64,000 nt of DNA from Dyella sp. ASV21 (GCF_016428975.1 NZ_JAELTT010000007.1:45703-109702), one strand, 5' to 3'; counted from the first letter of the stretch, positions 54,929 to 64,000 are shown. Notes: generated by a model from the sequence alone, not told the origin. Made by a program: numbers and translations.

Positions 54929-55300
54929 CTATCTCAAACTGAAGCTATGCCAATCTGGCCCAAGAACGGGGGAACCATCATGCTTCACTAGCTCAAGCTC
55001 CAGAACTCTCTTGTTCTGGTCTGAGAACAGAAGGACATCCATTTCACCGCCGTCGGCATCTTTGATCACGCCTTCTACTGGAAATCCGTCCTTGCCGCGA
55101 AACGTATCCTGTCCTCGATATGGCGGCCGATCGTATCCTTCGATAAAAAACTTAAGCATCGACCCGTCGGACAATGCGTCGTCGACAACGCAGTGTTTGA
55201 GATCTTGCAAAAGCTGGCCCCTCTGATCATCTGGGCCAATTTGGTTGGCCAACGCCGAGATGGCCTCATGCTCTAAATCGTTCAGTGCGCGCATAGTCAT
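54929..55300 (-). CDS. Candidate immunity protein for the displaced Rhs tip
   Basis: 123 residues, soluble, acidic. The start at 55300 overlaps the stop of the Rhs-tip frame (ATGA), the usual arrangement of toxin and immunity genes. Stretches: EHEAISALANQIGPDDQRGQLLQDL (first 20 residues helical), FFIEGYDRPPYRGQD, EGVIKDADGGEMDVLLFSDQNKRVLELELVK. I do not recognise a named family with certainty. Role inferred only from coupling and context. Confidence 0.6.
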   Translation of the reverse strand: MTMRALNDLEHEAISALANQIGPDDQRGQLLQDLKHCVVDDALSDGSMLKFFIEGYDRPPYRGQDTFRGKDGFPVEGVIKDADGGEMDVLLFSDQNKRVLELELVKHDGSPVLGPDWHSFSLR

Positions 55301-55785
55301 CTCACTGGAAAAATCGTTCCGACATTAATTGTTCCATTGGATAGCGGGAATGCTCGGTACTCCAATAGGACGTTGTCGACAGTCAGTCGACCACTGAATG
55401 ACCCAAGGGCACTGCCCGCAGTTGCGCTCGATACGGTGGCACTGACTTCGCCCGCAACCGCAGCTTCCGCACCCGCTACATCCAGACCTTCTGCCAACAA
55501 GCGGGAAGCATAGTGGGACGTTTGGAAAGCAATTTCCGCCTCGCCCTCTCCATCAGCTAATCCAGCAACAATGCCCGCCATCTGGCCGCCGGAGTAACCC
55601 GACGAGCATTCATCAACTCCGCCAATTCCCAGGTGATGGCGCGCAAATCCCGTCAAACCAAAGCTCAACGCATCACCAAAGCCTGCTGAAGCATTCACGA
55701 ACCCTTGCGGCAGGGACGGCAATTCCCACAAGCCAAGCGGATCGGTTGCACTAAGCGGATTGCCCCCGACATAGGCATAGAAATT
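55297..55785 (-). pseudogene. Displaced ('orphan') Rhs C-terminal tip
   Basis: Directly after a TAG at 55786-55788 the frame reads NFYAYVGGNPLSATDPLGL, the end of the Rhs core, then a tip of about 145 residues (WELPSLPQGFVNASAGFGDALSFG...) ending at 55297. It has no start codon or ribosome-binding site of its own before the core end. Glycine/alanine-rich middle (DVAGAEAAVAGEVSATVSS) and final beta part (LLEYRAFPLSNGTINVGTIF). Such tips are silent reservoirs that can be recombined onto the active Rhs gene through the shared core. Tip activity unknown. Confidence 0.75.
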
Positions 55786-56235
55786 CTACGCACGCCAAAT
55801 CCTCAGAAAACAGCTCATCATCTCTCTACTGAGTTCACGCAACCCTCCCTTGTATAGCCATGCGAGTCCCAAGAGAAAGAATGTTGGAAACGACGTCGCA
55901 AAATTCTCCTCACGAATCATTCGGTGGTGCATGAGAGTGTTGTAAACAGTGTACTCACCGTCCGCCACCAGGTAACCAATAAGGAGTGCGGTGCCGGCGC
56001 ATATTGATCGCAACCCGAATCCTCCCCCCCCAACTGAAATAAGGAGTCGAACGCACGGGCTAGCGAGCACATAAGTACTCGTTCCCATCAGGATGCTGAT
56101 CCCCACATCCCAATCGTCAAACCGATACCAATATGCGCCGAATATGAGTAAGCCAAGCCCGATAAGAAAAGTTAGGAGCTTCCACGGACGAAGAAGTTCA
56201 ACTCCGATGCCAGTGAAAGCCTCTCGGACTGGCAT
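55786..56235 (-). CDS. Small multi-helix membrane protein, possible immunity
   Basis: 149 residues from ATG 56235; a TTG at 56328 would lengthen it over the previous gene. Four hydrophobic helices (LLTFLIGLGLLIFGAYWY, ISILMGTSTYVLASPCVRLLI, SICAGTALLIGYLVA, FPTFFLLGLAWLYKGG). Marked lower GC than the chromosome. Its stop codon is the exact junction with the displaced Rhs core. Possibly a second membrane immunity or accessory protein of the preceding Rhs tip. Confidence 0.6.
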   Translation of the reverse strand: MPVREAFTGIGVELLRPWKLLTFLIGLGLLIFGAYWYRFDDWDVGISILMGTSTYVLASPCVRLLISVGGGGFGLRSICAGTALLIGYLVADGEYTVYNTLMHHRMIREENFATSFPTFFLLGLAWLYKGGLRELSREMMSCFLRIWRA

Positions 56236-56267
56236 GGCAGATTCAAAGATTCTAGAGATACTAATAT

Positions 56268-56636
56268 TCAAGATGGCTTGACTGGTCTTCGTTGAACGAC
56301 GTAGAGCCCAATCGACAGCCCAATGCAAACCGTGGAAATGCCGATAAAGGCCAAGACCCTTACCCCAATGCTAGTCGTGCTTTCTTCGTAGGGCGGGAAG
56401 CAGAGGAAGATCGAGAATAGGTTGACCAGTAGCACGAGGAATGTTGTGGATTGAGCTGCCCAGCGACGCTCTCTCCAATGGCCGATCGCCAGGGAAATCG
56501 CGCTCACCATCACAAGAAGTATCGAGAAGTAATGCTGATCGAGCAGCTGTATGTAGGCTAGCGTAAATCCAGCGACGGACCAAGCCACGGACATTGCTTG
56601 ATTCAATAATCTCTTCAGATTCATGGTTGCTCTCAT
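56268..56636 (-). CDS. Membrane protein, candidate immunity for the active Rhs tip
   Basis: 122 residues, four hydrophobic helices (VAWSVAGFTLAYIQLL, FSILLVMVSAISLAIGHW, TTFLVLLVNLFSIFLCF, VLAFIGISTVCIGLSIGLYVV). The start overlaps the stop of the Rhs gene (ATGA at 56633-56636), the standard position for a cognate immunity gene. A membrane immunity protein would suit a toxin acting on or at the inner membrane. Family not recognised. Confidence 0.65.
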   Translation of the reverse strand: MRATMNLKRLLNQAMSVAWSVAGFTLAYIQLLDQHYFSILLVMVSAISLAIGHWRERRWAAQSTTFLVLLVNLFSIFLCFPPYEESTTSIGVRVLAFIGISTVCIGLSIGLYVVQRRPVKPS

Positions 56637-58651
56637 TGGCCCTTACATCCGCAGTCCGACGGCTTACCACCTCCGCTCTTGCCATCCAAACTACCTTCGA
56701 TGCCAGACTTAACCTCATCCATGGAAGGATAGTCATCGCTGTAGGGTGAAGATGACCCTTGGGCCGTGTTGCGAGCGATCTTGTACCCGGCATAACCAAT
56801 GGATAGTACTGCGGCGGTACTGGTCCATTGACCTGATCTCGCTTCCTGGTAGGCGTAGAGATAGTGCTCTGCGTTTCTCAGTGCTTCCTGCGGAGTGCCC
56901 GGATATACGGGACCCTGATTCTTGTTCCGATCTTGCCTTGCGTGACCCCATGCGTCGTCGCCATACTGATCGAGATAGCTCTGTGCCAAACACTTTCCGA
57001 AGAAGTCTAGGCCCAATGGATCCACGTTACTCAACGGATTCCCACCCACATAGGCATACGTATTCACGCCAGCCGCCTGACCCAACGGATCACTTTCCAC
57101 ATACCGCCCAAGGGCCGGGCTATAGTCACGAAAACCGTTATTCCATAGTCCCGATTCAGCGTCGTAATACTGACCAGGGAAGCCTAGGTTGAGCGGCGTC
57201 GTATTGGCCACAGTCACCGTGCGATCAAATGCAAAGTTCCTCGCCCGCCACACGACGATACCGCTGCTGTCGGTGATCGCCTCCGGGCGACCCACCTGGT
57301 CGTCATGGATGGACTGGAACTGCCCACCCGTGATGCGTCCGATCAGGCGCCCATTGAGCCACACGTAATCCGTCCAGGCGCCAGGATTCTCTGCGAGCAG
57401 CGGCCCTGCTTCACTCGGCGCGAAATACGTACTCGTTCCACCGACCGTCTTGCGCAGGCGCTGCCCTTCGCCCCCCACGTAGTAGCTGGCATTGGGCGCG
57501 GTGCTCAAACGATTGAATGCGTCGTAGCCAAATGTGGGAGCTCCCGACACCGTCGTTATATTGCCCTTTGCGTCGTAGCCATAGCTGGTGTTGACACTTC
57601 CGGCGAGGGACACGATCTGATTGTTACCACTGCCTGGTGTGAGCGTCGCCGAGGCACCATTCAACACTTGGCTGGTGCGATTGCCATTGGCGTCATAGGT
57701 GAACGCCTCATTGTCCGCCTGCGCATACACCGACGCGAGCCGGGACATGCTGTCGTAGCCGAAGCTTTGATTCATCGTGGCATCGATGCTGTTACTGATC
57801 CCTACGATGCGATTGGCTGTATCGTAGGTCAAGCCGAGACCCTGCACACCCGGCACCACGATGCCGGTCAGGCGACCGTCAGTGTCGTAGGTGAGCGTGT
57901 TGGCCAAGCCATTCGCCGAGGTCCAGCCCGCCATCGGCCCGTTGCCCGGCCGATAGCTGATGGCCGTCGCGGCGTTGGATACCGTACCGCCGACATTAAC
58001 CTGTACGGCCGACACTACCCCGTTGCTGTAGCTATAGATCGCTTGATTGCCGTCCGGATACACCACTGTTTGGAGCTGATCGAGGTTGTTGTACCCATAA
58101 CCATAGGCATAGTTGGTTCCTTGAATCGCAAACCCTCTACCCGTGATCAAACCCTCCGGGTTATAGGTGTAGGACACCGACCCCGTGGGGTCCGCCACCG
58201 AGCAAAGTCGACCCGCCCCATTCGTACAACTATCGTAAACAAAGGTCTGGGTGACCCCGCCCGCGCTTTTGCTGGTGCGGCGACCGATGGCATCGTAGCC
58301 AAACGTGGTTTGGCTGCCATCGGCACGCGTCAATGTGGCGAGACGGCCATACGCGTCATAGGCATAGCTGGTCGTTCCGCTATCGGGGCTTACCTGCTGC
58401 CACTTCTGTCCCAGGCCATCGTAGGCATAGCTCGTCACAAAACCACGCGGATCGGTGACTGACGTGACGTGGTCGCCGACATCGTAGGTGTAACTCGTTG
58501 TTGTGGTTTGCGCCATAGCACTTGGCGCAACAAGCAGCATGGCAACCACCACACCCGACACAAGGCCAGTGCACATCGCACGCTTTCCCATAGAGCGCAT
58601 TCCTTTGGCTATCCGGAGGGAGGCAATACCGTCTGCAATCCGGGCACTCAT
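56633..58651 (-). CDS. Rhs/YD-repeat protein with core domain and variable C-terminal tip
   Basis: 672 residues. It opens with its own signal peptide (MCTGLVSGVVVAMLLVAPSAMA), then YD repeats (SYTYDVGDHVTSVTDPRGF, TSYAYDAYGRLATLTRADGS and more) that build a beta-cage. The Rhs core follows (YYDAESGLWNNGFRDYSPALGRYVESDPLGQAAG, then NTYAYVGGNPLSNVDPLGL). After the DPxGL cut site a tip of about 120 residues (DFFGKCLAQSYLDQYGDDAWGH...RNAEHYLYAYQEAR...CGCKGQ) is the presumed toxin, of unknown type. The start overlaps the stop of the larger Rhs gene (ATGA), so both are made together. Confidence 0.85.
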   Translation of the reverse strand: MSARIADGIASLRIAKGMRSMGKRAMCTGLVSGVVVAMLLVAPSAMAQTTTTSYTYDVGDHVTSVTDPRGFVTSYAYDGLGQKWQQVSPDSGTTSYAYDAYGRLATLTRADGSQTTFGYDAIGRRTSKSAGGVTQTFVYDSCTNGAGRLCSVADPTGSVSYTYNPEGLITGRGFAIQGTNYAYGYGYNNLDQLQTVVYPDGNQAIYSYSNGVVSAVQVNVGGTVSNAATAISYRPGNGPMAGWTSANGLANTLTYDTDGRLTGIVVPGVQGLGLTYDTANRIVGISNSIDATMNQSFGYDSMSRLASVYAQADNEAFTYDANGNRTSQVLNGASATLTPGSGNNQIVSLAGSVNTSYGYDAKGNITTVSGAPTFGYDAFNRLSTAPNASYYVGGEGQRLRKTVGGTSTYFAPSEAGPLLAENPGAWTDYVWLNGRLIGRITGGQFQSIHDDQVGRPEAITDSSGIVVWRARNFAFDRTVTVANTTPLNLGFPGQYYDAESGLWNNGFRDYSPALGRYVESDPLGQAAGVNTYAYVGGNPLSNVDPLGLDFFGKCLAQSYLDQYGDDAWGHARQDRNKNQGPVYPGTPQEALRNAEHYLYAYQEARSGQWTSTAAVLSIGYAGYKIARNTAQGSSSPYSDDYPSMDEVKSGIEGSLDGKSGGGKPSDCGCKGQ

Positions 58652-61600
58652 GCCTTTTGCCCCTGTGTTTCAGCAATCATGGTGAAGGTGGACGAGGAAA
58701 CATTGACACCATTGGCATCAAAGAAATCCACGCGCAGCGTGTACTGCTGCCCCTTGCTACCCTGGGTGTAGCTGGCACTACCTGTCGTGTAATTGCTGCT
58801 TGGATTGCTGCCCACGCCGGTGGGTGAACTTGCGCCATTCGTCACAGTGCCGCCCGCACTGGTGTCGCTGGCCGGCACGCCAACGTAGGTCCAGGTGTAC
58901 TGAACCGTTACGGCTCCCGGAGGAATTGCTCCGGACGCCATCACCGATTTGCTCGTTTTGGACGTGTACTTGAAGACCTCCCACGTGTTGCCATTGGCGA
59001 TGTCGAAGCCAATGGACGAGGTCGCAGTACCCGACGTAATGACGTACAGGTTGTCGTAAGACTGTCCGTTAGCCGCAATGGGCGTGGGAATGATGACGAT
59101 GCTCGAACTCACCCCGCTCCAAGGGCCGCAGCCGCTCGCATTGCATGCCTGCACCTGATAGCCATAAGTGGCGTTGCCATGACCGGATGCGGTCCAGCTC
59201 GTTGCACCATTGGCCTGCACCGTGGCCCAGCCACTGCCGTTGACTTGCTCCTGGAGGGTATAGCTGGAGGCCGTCGCAACTGCATTCCAGCTCACGACGT
59301 AACTGGCTGCATAATTCCGGGCCGCAACACTCAGCGACGGCGCGCTGCCAGGCGGCCAGAGCACATTCACGGACGCAACGCCGCTCCATGGACCGCAACC
59401 GCTCGCATTGCATGCCTGCACTCGATAGCCATAAGTGCCATTGCCACGCCCGGTCGCACCCCAGCTTGTGGATCCATTGGACTGGATGGTCGACCAACCG
59501 CCGCCATTGACCTGCTCTTGCAGGGTGTAGCTGGTAGCTGTGGCCACGCCACTCCAGCTCGCGGTATAGCTACCGTTGGTACTACTACCTGGAACACTGA
59601 GGCCAGGCGCACTCGCCGGTGGCAGGAGCACGGTTGCCGAACCGGCGCTGCTCCACGGTCCGCAGCCGCTGCTATTGCAGGCCTGTACCTGGTAGCCATA
59701 GCTTCCGTTGCCATGCCCGCTAGCTGTCCAACTGGTCGCGTTACCCGATAGCACGGTCGTCCAGCTACCACCATTGACCTGTTCTTGCAGGTTGTAGGTG
59801 GTCGCGGTGGCAACGCTTCCCCAACTCACCGTATAGCTACCCGAGGCGCTATTGGCCGGAACGGACAAACTGGGCGCGCTAACCGGTGGATGCAGAACAA
59901 CCGTGGTGCTTACGCTACTCCACGCACTGCAGCCACCGCTGTTACAGGACTGCGCCTGATAACCGTAGGTGCCGTTGGCTTTACCCGAGGCGCTCCAGGT
60001 GGTCGCACCACTGGACTGTACGGTCGTCCAGCTCCCGCCATTCAACTGCTCTTGGAGGGTATAGCTCGTCGCATTGGTGATGGTGCTCCAGCTGACGGTA
60101 TAGCTTCCCGAGCTATTGGTACTCGGGGAATTGACCGACGGTGCACTGCCGGGCGGCAATAGCACCACCGTGGTCGCCAGCGCACTCCATGCACTACACC
60201 CGCCCCCATTGCACGCTTGCACCTGATAGGCATAGGTGCCATTGGATTTACCTGCGGCGCTCCAAGCAACGCCTGCATTGGATTGCACGGTGGTCCAGGT
60301 TCCGCCATTGACCTGCTCTTGCAGGTTGTAGCTCGTTGACGTGGCCACGGCGCTCCAGCTCACGCTGTAGGCGCCAGAACCGTTGTTGGCCGGAGCGCTG
60401 AGCGAGGGTGCGGTCGCAGGGGGCAACAATACGGTTACGATGCTAGCGGCGCTCCACGCACTGCATCCGCTCGCGTTGCACGCCTGGACTTGATAGGCAT
60501 ACGACCCGTTCGCGTTGCCGGTGGGAGCCCATGACGTGGCGGTGTTCGATTGTACGGTAGCCCAGGAGCCACCATTCACTTGCTCCTGCAGGGTATAGCT
60601 GGCGGCGGTGGCAACACCGCTCCAACTGACGGTATAGCTCCCCGTGTTGTTGGAGGCGGGAGCCGAAAGGCTCGGCGTAGCCGGCGGATACAACACGCTG
60701 ACCACGGCGACGCTACTCCAGGGCCCGCAACCCGTGACATTGCAGCCGTGTGTGCGGTACGCGTAGGTGCCATTAGGCTTGCCACTGGCGGACCAGCTCA
60801 ACACGGAACCACTTTGAAGGGTGGACCAGCCACCGCTATTCACCTGTTCTTGCAGCTCGTAGTAGGTCGCTCCCGAGATACTCGTCCAGCTCACGGTGTA
60901 GGCGCCATTGATATTGCTGCCCGGCGCATTGATCGCCGGTGCGCTCGCAGGCATAACGGGGCTTGCCCCGCCCGATTCCTGGGTCTGGGAGACACGGTCC
61001 AGGGCGTCGTACTGGTGGGTCACGGTATGGCCAACAGCGTCCGCGACCGACAGAACATTACCGTTGCCGTCATACGCGTAGGTCAGCAACTGACCATTTT
61101 GCCCCACCTTCTGATAGAGGCGCCCCAGCGCATCGTAGTGAAACACTTCGTCCACCCCCACCGTGCCGCTACGGGTGACTTCGCGCTCGATGATGTCACC
61201 GTTGGCGTCGTAGCTGAAGCTCTCCGTGGACGTCCCGTCCTTGTCGTTACGGGTAATAGAGGTAACGCGCATCGTCACGTCGCGATTCCAGGTGGTCACT
61301 TCTCCATCGGGTGAGGTCTGGGTGTAAAGCAAACCAAAGCCATCGTAGGTATAAGACGTTGTTGCCGAAGAACCGTTCGGATAGGTCGTCTTGCTCGCCA
61401 CGCGTCCGCGAGCATCATAGGTGTAGTCCGTCGCATCACCGTTCGGGCCAACGACGTGTCCCGCCAGACCAAGACCGTTGTAGTTGCTGTAGGTGGTGGA
61501 TTGCCCGAGGCCATTGGAAAAGGACGTGAGATTACCCAAGCTGTCGTACTGGTACGTATCGACATCACTCCCGTTGGGCGAGGGCTTCGTGACCGTCATG

Positions 61601-63282
61601 GTTTGCACCATGCCGTTACCGTAGAACGCGTAGTTATAGGCCGTCGTCAACGTCTGGTTCGCGCTTCCAGCCCCCGAAAGATTCGTAACTGCGACAGAGG
61701 CCAGGCGATTCTGGCTGTTGTATGTGTAGGTGGTGCGTTTCCAGCCCTCCACCGTCTCACTCAGCAGTCGATTGAGCTGGAGATTGCTGTCCCAAACATA
61801 GTCCGTGGTCCGGGCGGAAGAAGTGCCCTGCGCTTCCGTCTCGGATTGAAGTTGTCCGTTGATATCGTAGTTATAAGTATGGACGTTGCCGTTATTGTCG
61901 ATCTTCGTCGACACATGTCCATTGGCGTCATAGGCAATGCCATGCGTGGTTGCGCTGCAGGTCTGCACGGCGGTATCACTCACCAGGCTTAACTGGCTGT
62001 TGAAAGCGCCACCCGAGCCATTGGTGCCGGCGTAGTTCTGCGTGGCCTGGTGGCCTAGCGGGTTCGTGATTGTTGCGACGAGATTGCCCGACGCGTCCGC
62101 AGCATAGTTGACGGTATTCGTCATCGACCCATCGGCCAGCGACTCGGAAGTGGCCCAGCCGTAATACGGGCCCGTCGCTGTTATATAGGTTGTATAAGCG
62201 TAGGGGTTGCCGTTGTAGTCCACTTCCGTAAGCACAGCGGGAAACGGCGAAGTAGGCAGCGTTTGATACTTGAATGAAATTGTGGTCGCGGGTAAGCCCG
62301 GATAGCTAATCGCCGCCACGTCGTCAGAAGTAGCGCTTGGAGTATAGAGGTTGCCAAAATTGATAGTGTAGGCATTGCCACCAGGGTCAGTGACAGTCGT
62401 CGACGATCCAGTAACGCGTACACCGTTGACAAGCTCACTCACGAAGGGGGTTCCCGTTATCGTGAATGACTGCCCGCTCGTATGCGTCACCGTTGTGGTG
62501 GCATTTGCGCCAGTAGTCGAAGCGAAGTACCAACCCACACCCGACGCATCGACGATCGACAACAGCGCCCCGCTTGAAGAGTAAACCTGTGTGGTCGCGT
62601 CTTCATCGTGGAAGGTAAAGTTACCCGAGTTCGGATCACGCGTCAGGATGGCGACGTTACCACCCGATACCTGTCTATAGGTGGTCGCTTGCGGTCCGCC
62701 ATTGAACTTGATCTTGGACCCGTCCGGCCGATAGACACTGACAAAATTGCATTGCCCTGCCAGATCGCCCATGTCTGAGCACGTGGTATCTAGGTTGTAA
62801 TCAAGATTGCTTGCCCACTTTGAGCCCTGCCTTGATGAGTTGTAGTACAGCACGTACTTCAGCCCCATCTCGCCCGGAAGAGCGAACAACGGATAGACAA
62901 GCGTCTTAGTGCCCGTGCGCGGAAGAATCGGGTCGCCGACTTTGTCACAGGGGTTTTGATTCAACCAGGGAACGGCCGAGGCGTACACGTTGGCGGTGAT
63001 AAAGCCATGCCACGCACGCTGCGTGCCGTTGCCCGTCGGCGCGATGTATACACCGGGCATGACTCCGGTTTCGCCGGGCGTAAAGCTGACATCTGGCGGA
63101 CGAAAGCCCTCCACATCGGTAGCTGAAAGGAGTGGTGCGTCCTTTGGATCGGCAACATCGCGCGACCCAACGAGCTGCGCCCGCGCAGTTCCGTAGGGAA
63201 CGCATGCAACGCACAGCCCCATAAGGACAATCCGCGTGACATACCGCTTTACCGCAGGAACACGCTGGATGGAAACCGCCAT
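58648..63282 (-). CDS. Giant secreted Rhs-repeat protein with seven fibronectin-III-like repeats
   Basis: About 1544 residues from ATG 63282, which gives a normal signal peptide (VTRIVLMGLCVACVPYGTARA). ATG 63423 has a better ribosome site (AGGGA, 6 bases) but a long leader. An N-terminal DUF6531-like/beta part (to about 330), YD repeats (about 350-770: DYTYDARGRVASKTTYPNGS, TYAYDGNGNVLSVADAVGH), then seven near-identical repeats of about 88 residues, each with WS...YxLQEQVNGG and CNxSGCGPWS, then a beta-rich end of about 145 residues. It has no DPLGL core, so it lacks a toxin tip; it may be the cage or adhesive partner of the next Rhs protein, to which it is translationally coupled. Confidence 0.83.
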   Translation of the reverse strand: MAVSIQRVPAVKRYVTRIVLMGLCVACVPYGTARAQLVGSRDVADPKDAPLLSATDVEGFRPPDVSFTPGETGVMPGVYIAPTGNGTQRAWHGFITANVYASAVPWLNQNPCDKVGDPILPRTGTKTLVYPLFALPGEMGLKYVLYYNSSRQGSKWASNLDYNLDTTCSDMGDLAGQCNFVSVYRPDGSKIKFNGGPQATTYRQVSGGNVAILTRDPNSGNFTFHDEDATTQVYSSSGALLSIVDASGVGWYFASTTGANATTTVTHTSGQSFTITGTPFVSELVNGVRVTGSSTTVTDPGGNAYTINFGNLYTPSATSDDVAAISYPGLPATTISFKYQTLPTSPFPAVLTEVDYNGNPYAYTTYITATGPYYGWATSESLADGSMTNTVNYAADASGNLVATITNPLGHQATQNYAGTNGSGGAFNSQLSLVSDTAVQTCSATTHGIAYDANGHVSTKIDNNGNVHTYNYDINGQLQSETEAQGTSSARTTDYVWDSNLQLNRLLSETVEGWKRTTYTYNSQNRLASVAVTNLSGAGSANQTLTTAYNYAFYGNGMVQTMTVTKPSPNGSDVDTYQYDSLGNLTSFSNGLGQSTTYSNYNGLGLAGHVVGPNGDATDYTYDARGRVASKTTYPNGSSATTSYTYDGFGLLYTQTSPDGEVTTWNRDVTMRVTSITRNDKDGTSTESFSYDANGDIIEREVTRSGTVGVDEVFHYDALGRLYQKVGQNGQLLTYAYDGNGNVLSVADAVGHTVTHQYDALDRVSQTQESGGASPVMPASAPAINAPGSNINGAYTVSWTSISGATYYELQEQVNSGGWSTLQSGSVLSWSASGKPNGTYAYRTHGCNVTGCGPWSSVAVVSVLYPPATPSLSAPASNNTGSYTVSWSGVATAASYTLQEQVNGGSWATVQSNTATSWAPTGNANGSYAYQVQACNASGCSAWSAASIVTVLLPPATAPSLSAPANNGSGAYSVSWSAVATSTSYNLQEQVNGGTWTTVQSNAGVAWSAAGKSNGTYAYQVQACNGGGCSAWSALATTVVLLPPGSAPSVNSPSTNSSGSYTVSWSTITNATSYTLQEQLNGGSWTTVQSSGATTWSASGKANGTYGYQAQSCNSGGCSAWSSVSTTVVLHPPVSAPSLSVPANSASGSYTVSWGSVATATTYNLQEQVNGGSWTTVLSGNATSWTASGHGNGSYGYQVQACNSSGCGPWSSAGSATVLLPPASAPGLSVPGSSTNGSYTASWSGVATATSYTLQEQVNGGGWSTIQSNGSTSWGATGRGNGTYGYRVQACNASGCGPWSGVASVNVLWPPGSAPSLSVAARNYAASYVVSWNAVATASSYTLQEQVNGSGWATVQANGATSWTASGHGNATYGYQVQACNASGCGPWSGVSSSIVIIPTPIAANGQSYDNLYVITSGTATSSIGFDIANGNTWEVFKYTSKTSKSVMASGAIPPGAVTVQYTWTYVGVPASDTSAGGTVTNGASSPTGVGSNPSSNYTTGSASYTQGSKGQQYTLRVDFFDANGVNVSSSTFTMIAETQGQKA
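59086..60942 (-). repeat. Seven tandem fibronectin-III-like coding repeats
   Basis: Period about 265 bases (about 88 codons). Each unit runs APSL...GSYTVSWS...ATSYTLQEQVNGGSW...YGYQVQACNASGCGPWS...LPP. The first (N-terminal) unit is the most diverged; units 2-7 are closely similar, suggesting recent amplification. Two Cys per unit, five residues apart, could form a disulfide. Confidence 0.9.
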
Positions 63283-63874
63283 CCGAACGCTAGGCAGCTC
63301 CCGCAACGACGACTCATGCTCACCATGCGGCTCGATCCTTCTATCTGGATGGACTGGACGGAACCGAGCGACAACCTTGGAAGTGAAAACACGCAAGTGG
63401 CAAATCAAACGCCCTGGCAACATAACTGTCCCTGTTTGAGCATCGGGGTGAGGCGTCACACAAGCGAGTCCACAGACACGGGCACAACAACTCGAGGCCC
63501 GGACGGGCCTTAGCGAAGCAGTGATCCGACTCCCCAGGTAACGATTCGCACAAAATGAATGTGCGGAGCGTATTCATGCGCGTGTGAGCGCGTCTCGTCA
63601 ATACCCCACCGAAGAGCAAATTCTTGCGACGCGATTGTCATCTCAAGATCTTAAGCGGTGCGCTGTCCTAGATTCCCGGACGGCCGCAGCACTAGGGTTA
63701 CGTTGCTAGCTGATCAATCACTCATGCGGCCCATACAGCCCATCGAGCAGGGAGCCCAAACGGATAGATCCCTAAGAAATCAGATTTCACTATTTCAATG
63801 ACTGGGGATCAGCCTTTCCGAGTGTCAGTGCCGTCTATCTTTCTCCAGCTTGAAGAGTCCACAGGAGACAACAG
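63283..63874. other. Upstream region of the Rhs operon, no gene
   Basis: About 590 bases of lower GC between the Rhs start and the IS element. Apart from the optional upstream starts of the Rhs gene nothing coding was seen. Promoter expected here; no operator recognised. Confidence 0.4.
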
Positions 63875-64000
63875 TGGTACGCCCCCGATTCCGTAGACAC
63901 CTGATAGTGTCTATTGAGGATCGGAGGATCTATGACCAGCAAACGTTTCACCGACGAGTTCAAGGCTGAAGCGGTCAAGCAAGTCAGCGAGCGTGGCTAC
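63875..64000 (+). mobile_element. Left end of an IS3-family insertion sequence (partial)
   Basis: The IS probably begins at TGGTACGCCCCCG (63875), a TG-ended terminal-repeat-like sequence, 57 bases before an IS3-type orfA. Between them lies a small palindrome TAGACAC-CTGATA-GTGTCTA (63894-63913), likely the promoter/regulatory part. The rest is outside the window, so the other end and target duplication cannot be checked. Confidence 0.6.
63932..64000 (+). CDS. IS3-family transposase OrfA (N-terminal part)
   Basis: 23 residues visible: MTSKRFTDEFKAEAVKQV, then SERGY, the unmistakable start of IS3-group OrfA (helix-turn-helix protein of the transposase_8 family). GGAGG lies 4-5 bases upstream of the ATG. 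OrfB, made by frameshift in this family, would follow beyond the window. Confidence 0.85.
   Translation, partial: MTSKRFTDEFKAEAVKQVSERGY

Noticed and set aside
59086..60942. Regular repeats considered as a CRISPR array
   Set aside because: Period about 265 bases, in frame, encoding FN3-like domains; no short repeat-spacer pattern and no cas genes.

Overview
The window is about 65% GC for most of its length. It carries many TonB-dependent receptors, a FecI/FecR pair, Tat-exported glycosidases and an E. coli-type OxyR. This points to a high-GC gammaproteobacterium of the Xanthomonadales/Lysobacterales, most likely a Rhodanobacteraceae relative (Dyella, Luteibacter or Rhodanobacter type). The lineage is an inference from protein character; no rRNA or tRNA gene was seen. 

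Region 1 (1-17.5 kb) is mostly housekeeping: the tail of an NADP-dependent reductase, a very large internally duplicated membrane protein, an M1 aminopeptidase, divergent oxyR, msrA, apt, a DUF2007 protein, a TonB-C-domain protein, a Cys-rich small protein, a MazG-like protein, and a three-gene phosphorelay (PAS histidine kinase, CheY-like regulator, receiver-kinase-receiver hybrid). 

Region 2 (17.6-39.4 kb) is a continuous glycan-utilisation locus. Reading leftward from 34.0 kb: GH2 beta-mannosidase, GH125 alpha-1,6-mannosidase, GH92 alpha-mannosidase; then glucokinase, GH29 fucosidase, a GH18 protein, a TonB receptor and a second GH92. Rightward from 34.4 kb: a LacI-family repressor, a FucP-type sugar transporter with a large extra domain, a fructokinase and an AGE-family (mannose isomerase-like) enzyme. 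Palindromic TTTAGATCGATC-type sites sit before the left-hand operon(s) and in the lacI/beta-mannosidase divergent region. The set reads as capture and trimming of high-mannose or fucosylated N-glycans, with mannose routed through fructose to fructose-6-phosphate. 

Region 3 (39.8-53.3 kb) holds envelope proteins (two outer-membrane barrels, DoxX, SDR, small membrane proteins), a KdpE/short-KdpD pair with no kdpFABC nearby, a divergent AroQ-like protein, and a FecI-FecR-TonB receptor-AppA-type phytase unit that looks like a cell-surface-signalled phytate system. 

Region 4 (53.4-64.0 kb) is an accessory region with lower GC. It has a broken XRE regulator tail, a strong terminator, a ribbon-helix-helix-like gene, an eight-unit 11-bp tandem array, a 19-bp-arm inverted repeat, an antitoxin-domain fragment, and an Rhs polymorphic-toxin locus. 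The Rhs part comprises two translationally coupled Rhs proteins (the first with seven fibronectin-III-like repeats), two small membrane proteins, and a displaced Rhs tip with its own candidate immunity gene. The window ends inside an IS3-family element.
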